From the NCBI RefSeq assembly GCF_900086725.1, contig NZ_LT574837.1:188501-252500 (forward strand): a stretch of 64,000 nt of DNA, written 5' to 3'. Positions 61,705-64,000 of the stretch are shown here, piece after piece. Position 1 is the first letter of the stretch, and each line of letters opens with the position of its first letter. The stretch is from Bariatricus massiliensis (GTDB taxonomy: Bacteria > Bacillota > Clostridia > Lachnospirales > Lachnospiraceae). The notes under the pieces are model-generated. The model did not search any database, was not told the DNA's origin, and was given only the letters and a program-made list of their open reading frames with translations. A program made the translations under genes and the position numbers.

Positions 61705-61866
61705 TCACTTGAAAATTGCTTTTTCAATCTCTGTTTTTGCAAAATCCAAAGCAATGACTGCCTTCAACAAGTCAAATCGGTAGGTGCCATCTTCATTTTC
61801 GTTTTCTCTGACTAACTCCTGAATTTCATTCAAGAGCCGATTTAACATCTCCTTATCTGCTTCCAT
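61705..61866 (-). CDS. Unknown small helical protein
   Basis: 53 residues from ATG 61866, after AGAGAGG: MEADKEMLNRLLNEIQELVR, RFDLLKAVIALDFAKTEIEK. Amphipathic, no known domain. The promoter for ssb begins just after its stop. Confidence 0.5.
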   Translation of the reverse strand: MEADKEMLNRLLNEIQELVRENENEDGTYRFDLLKAVIALDFAKTEIEKAIFK

Positions 61867-61867
61867 T

Positions 61868-62317
61868 TTAATTACCTCTCTTTTCTGTTCCCAGTGCATA
61901 GTAGCTGCATATCATATAGCCGCTCTCATGCTCATATACCGGGGTTTTGTCTGATAAGTATATAATAACAGTATCACCAATGGAGAGCGTCTTCATTCTT
62001 TGCCGAATAGGAATCTTCACTATGTTTTCCTCCAGTTGAACCCAAATCCCTTTGGTTCTTTTTCGGATCCCGGACGTCTCAATTTTCTCGCAGGTTCCCT
62101 GGATGCACATATAGTTCCCCGCAAAGCTATTATAGCATAGTCGAATCCCATTTATAAGCAGAAACCCAGACAACAGCAAACAGGGAAGGCTGAAATAGAA
62201 ATCCTGGAAGCCAAGTAAGATGATAATAAATAACAGCAGAAAAACAGCACCCCCTACAAGTCTAATGGCAATCTGCTTCTGTAAAGGCACTGGTAACTCA
62301 TAAAATCTCTCCTTCAT
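61868..62317 (-). CDS. Unknown small membrane protein
   Basis: 149 residues from ATG 62317 (GAGG eight bases before). Two transmembrane helices (VGGAVFLLLFIIILLGF, LPCLLLSGFLLINGIRLC) near 18-60, then a soluble beta-rich tail (GIWVQLEENIVKIPIRQRMK, VIIYLSDKTPVY) like small OB/NfeD-type domains. Function unknown. Confidence 0.55.
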   Translation of the reverse strand: MKERFYELPVPLQKQIAIRLVGGAVFLLLFIIILLGFQDFYFSLPCLLLSGFLLINGIRLCYNSFAGNYMCIQGTCEKIETSGIRKRTKGIWVQLEENIVKIPIRQRMKTLSIGDTVIIYLSDKTPVYEHESGYMICSYYALGTEKRGN

Positions 62318-62327
62318 CCGCTTCACC

Positions 62328-62891
62328 TCACAATACTATTAGTTTCTTTTTCTTCAACAGCACGAGCAATATCCTTACGGTTTCATCCCTGCATTCTGCA
62401 CATTCCATGATCTGCTCCAGACAATTATCTACGATGGTATTCTTTGTGTAGATCGCCTCCACCAACGCCTGTCGGTTTTCAGAATGGAGATATCGGGGTT
62501 CAGGTCTGATCTTATGCTCTCTAAGAAAGATAAGTTCTGCTACTGTCAACCGAAGTCCCGCATTCCGAAGCCAGGTTAACGTTTCCTTTTCCGCATGACC
62601 CAAAAAGAACTCCGGTTTTGTATTAACCGCCGGACAGCAAATACACTGTGTCAGGATTCTGTATCTTGCCACATCCGTATTTTCCGCTTCTGTTTCTGTC
62701 AGACCCATTCTTACTAAATGCCCAAGCGTCCGCTTCTCCGACTCTGTTTTTGCCTGGGAAAATTCCAATCTCCCATTCAGCCACAGCGCCGCCTGTTCTC
62801 CGGATAAGCTATATTCCTGACCACATCTCACCACCTGGAGAAGATGTTCCGTAGAGTTTTCTTTTACAATCCCTTTGGATAAATAAATCAT
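62328..62891 (-). CDS. Unknown element protein
   Basis: 187 residues from ATG 62891, chosen because AGAGG is eight bases upstream (GTG 62900 and ATG 62897 are too close). It reads like a helical regulator: LHVRMG-like HLVRMGLTETEAENTD, FLREHKIRPEPRYLHSENRQ, ending LVLLKKKKLIVL. No firm family. Confidence 0.55.
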   Translation of the reverse strand: MIYLSKGIVKENSTEHLLQVVRCGQEYSLSGEQAALWLNGRLEFSQAKTESEKRTLGHLVRMGLTETEAENTDVARYRILTQCICCPAVNTKPEFFLGHAEKETLTWLRNAGLRLTVAELIFLREHKIRPEPRYLHSENRQALVEAIYTKNTIVDNCLEQIMECAECRDETVRILLVLLKKKKLIVL

Positions 62892-62965
62892 GTTCATCAC
62901 CTCTTTGACCTTTCAATTACATTACACGATTGGATAAGGTGATTTACAACATTTTATTACGCTGC

Positions 62966-63355
62966 TTATATCAAGTACATAAGGGCAACACAGACTCCGG
63001 CAATTAACAGAACACAAGCCACCACCAGTATAATCTTTTTAACCAATGTCTTGTCAATCTCCTCACGGCCTCCCCCTTCATCAAAGGGACGGACATCATC
63101 ATAATAGCCATCATAGTCATCTTCTCTCACCGGATCAGATACTTCACTGGCTTTTGCAGGAGCAACTGGTCTTTTTGTTTTTTCCGAATATCTTCTTTTC
63201 TTTACATGTTTCTTGCTTCTTTTTTTCTTCTCCCCGTGCGTTTCGGCAACCGGAACAACCTCCGGTGTCACAGGGGATAACGATTTCCCGCATTCCGTAC
63301 AAAAGGATGCTGCTGAATTTGCAAGTTCTCCGCCGCAATATGGACAGTATTTCAT
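62966..63355 (-). CDS. Zinc-ribbon membrane protein
   Basis: 129 residues from ATG 63355 (AAGGAG nine bases before). N-terminal zinc ribbon MKYCPYCGGELANSAASFCT with ECGKSL (CxxC...CxxC), a very basic stretch EKKKRSKKHVKKRRYSEK, an acidic region (REDDYDGYYDDVRPFDEG), and a C-terminal transmembrane helix (KKIILVVACVLLIAGVCVAL). A tail-anchored zinc-ribbon protein of unknown role. Confidence 0.7.
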   Translation of the reverse strand: MKYCPYCGGELANSAASFCTECGKSLSPVTPEVVPVAETHGEKKKRSKKHVKKRRYSEKTKRPVAPAKASEVSDPVREDDYDGYYDDVRPFDEGGGREEIDKTLVKKIILVVACVLLIAGVCVALMYLI

Positions 63356-63547
63356 AGTATCGAACTCCTTTCCTGAAAATAAAAAAACAAGCAGATTCCT
63401 GAGAACCCACTTGTAGACGATATAAGTATAACAGTTTTTCTTTTCCATGTCATCGGCATTTCTTATGCCACTTTTGTGCCATTTTATTTGCCATACCGAG
63501 CCAATGAAGTTTTTCACTGCAATATCTCACCACATGGTCATTATCAA

Positions 63548-63585
63548 GAAAAAATGCGGCGCAATCATCAGACTGCACCGCATTT
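63548..63585 (-). terminator. Intrinsic terminator of the gene at the right edge
   Basis: AATGCGG / CCGCATT stem with an inner TGC/GCA pairing, then TTTTTT on the minus strand. Confidence 0.78.
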
Positions 63586-63597
63586 TCATTCTTAACT

Positions 63598-64000
63598 TTA
63601 GAACATTGGATCTGAAGCGTATTCTGCTTCTCCCTCATTCTCCTGATACTGTGAGTTCTCCTGTGGCTGCGCTGTTCGCTGATTGACCTGATGATATTGA
63701 TCTGCATACCATGCACTAAGCCATGCTGTATAATGCATTCTTGTCATGAGTAATAACTCACTGAATACCTCATATGTCATACTGACTGCTACATGATTTT
63801 CCGGTTTACTGCCGAATTTAGGCACAATTAAGCCTTTCTGATCTGTTTCGCCGGGCCCGCTATCCGCCACAAACAGGAAATCTGATTTGCTTCCTGCCAA
63901 TAGCTGTGCTGTTCTGGACAGACTTTTCCCATCTGCACGGGAACGTCCGTATTTTGCAAGCTTCTCGGCAGAAGTTCCGCCCAAGCACTGATAAAGAGGT
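63598..64000 (-). CDS. Unknown element protein, 5' part beyond the window
   Basis: The frame is open to the window edge (PLYQCLGGTSAEKLAKYGRS before any start), so at least 134 residues are visible and the start lies to the right; a TTG at 63984 is not convincing. ADGKSLSRTAQLLAGSKSDF, PKFGSKPENHVAVSMTYEVF, then a Gln-rich tail. Not recognised; could be a conjugation accessory protein. Confidence 0.55.
   Translation of the reverse strand, partial: PLYQCLGGTSAEKLAKYGRSRADGKSLSRTAQLLAGSKSDFLFVADSGPGETDQKGLIVPKFGSKPENHVAVSMTYEVFSELLLMTRMHYTAWLSAWYADQYHQVNQRTAQPQENSQYQENEGEAEYASDPMF

Overview
The window looks like a chromosome segment of an anaerobic gut Clostridium-relative, most likely a Lachnospiraceae member. 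This rests on Firmicutes-type AGGAGG ribosome sites, a Stickland-type selenoprotein reductase, a dockerin-bearing mucinase, Clostridia-style surface-anchor domains and a Tn916-type integrase. No rRNA or tRNA gene was seen. The species is not claimed.

Region 1 (1-13.7 kb) is metabolic: a partial uppP, a chemoreceptor, then a leftward cluster of aldehyde dehydrogenase, XRE-cupin regulator, APC permease, reductase component B selenoprotein (GrdB-type, in-frame TGA read as selenocysteine), its GrdE-type partner and a second APC permease. A rightward iron alcohol dehydrogenase and an unusual SDR protein follow. Only component B of a glycine/sarcosine/betaine-type reductase is here, so it must borrow components A and C from elsewhere and probably brings a new amine substrate into that pathway.

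Region 2 (13.7-25.4 kb) is sensory and surface. An orphan ABC-type solute-binding lipoprotein is translationally coupled to a hybrid histidine kinase. Next is an operon with its own promoter, a cyclic-di-GMP-I riboswitch and a terminator, encoding a 1732-residue secreted M60-type metalloprotease with a dockerin, and then a cohesin-like, sortase-type anchored surface protein that is split by an apparent one-base frameshift. Together these look like a c-di-GMP-controlled, cell-surface cohesin-dockerin mucin-degrading complex.

Region 3 (25.4-38.5 kb) is a defence island. A 13-repeat CRISPR array (two repeats degenerate) is followed by a leftward operon cas6, PD-(D/E)XK nuclease (DUF6602-like), HD-less cas10, Cas7-Cas5-Cas11 fusion, Cas7-2x, csx19 and Cas7-insertion. 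That gene set matches the rare type III-D variant (III-Dv), regarded as an intermediate on the way to the single-protein Cas7-11 systems. No cas1, cas2 or CARF-domain effector is present; the nuclease sits where an accessory effector would be. Remnants of a Fic-family gene and a 5'-truncated YhcG-type nuclease show decay at this site.

Region 4 (38.5-64 kb) is the left part of an integrative and conjugative-type element: tyrosine integrase with putative arm sites at the end, xis-like and RHH genes, a small sigma factor, ParM/ParR-type partition pair, primase, RecD2-type helicase, YqaJ exonuclease, DNA methyltransferase, MoxR-type AAA+/VWA pair, SSB and many unknown genes, almost all leftward. 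Two promoter-terminator leader modules of the same design precede the recombination operon and the ssb operon. The element runs off the right edge.
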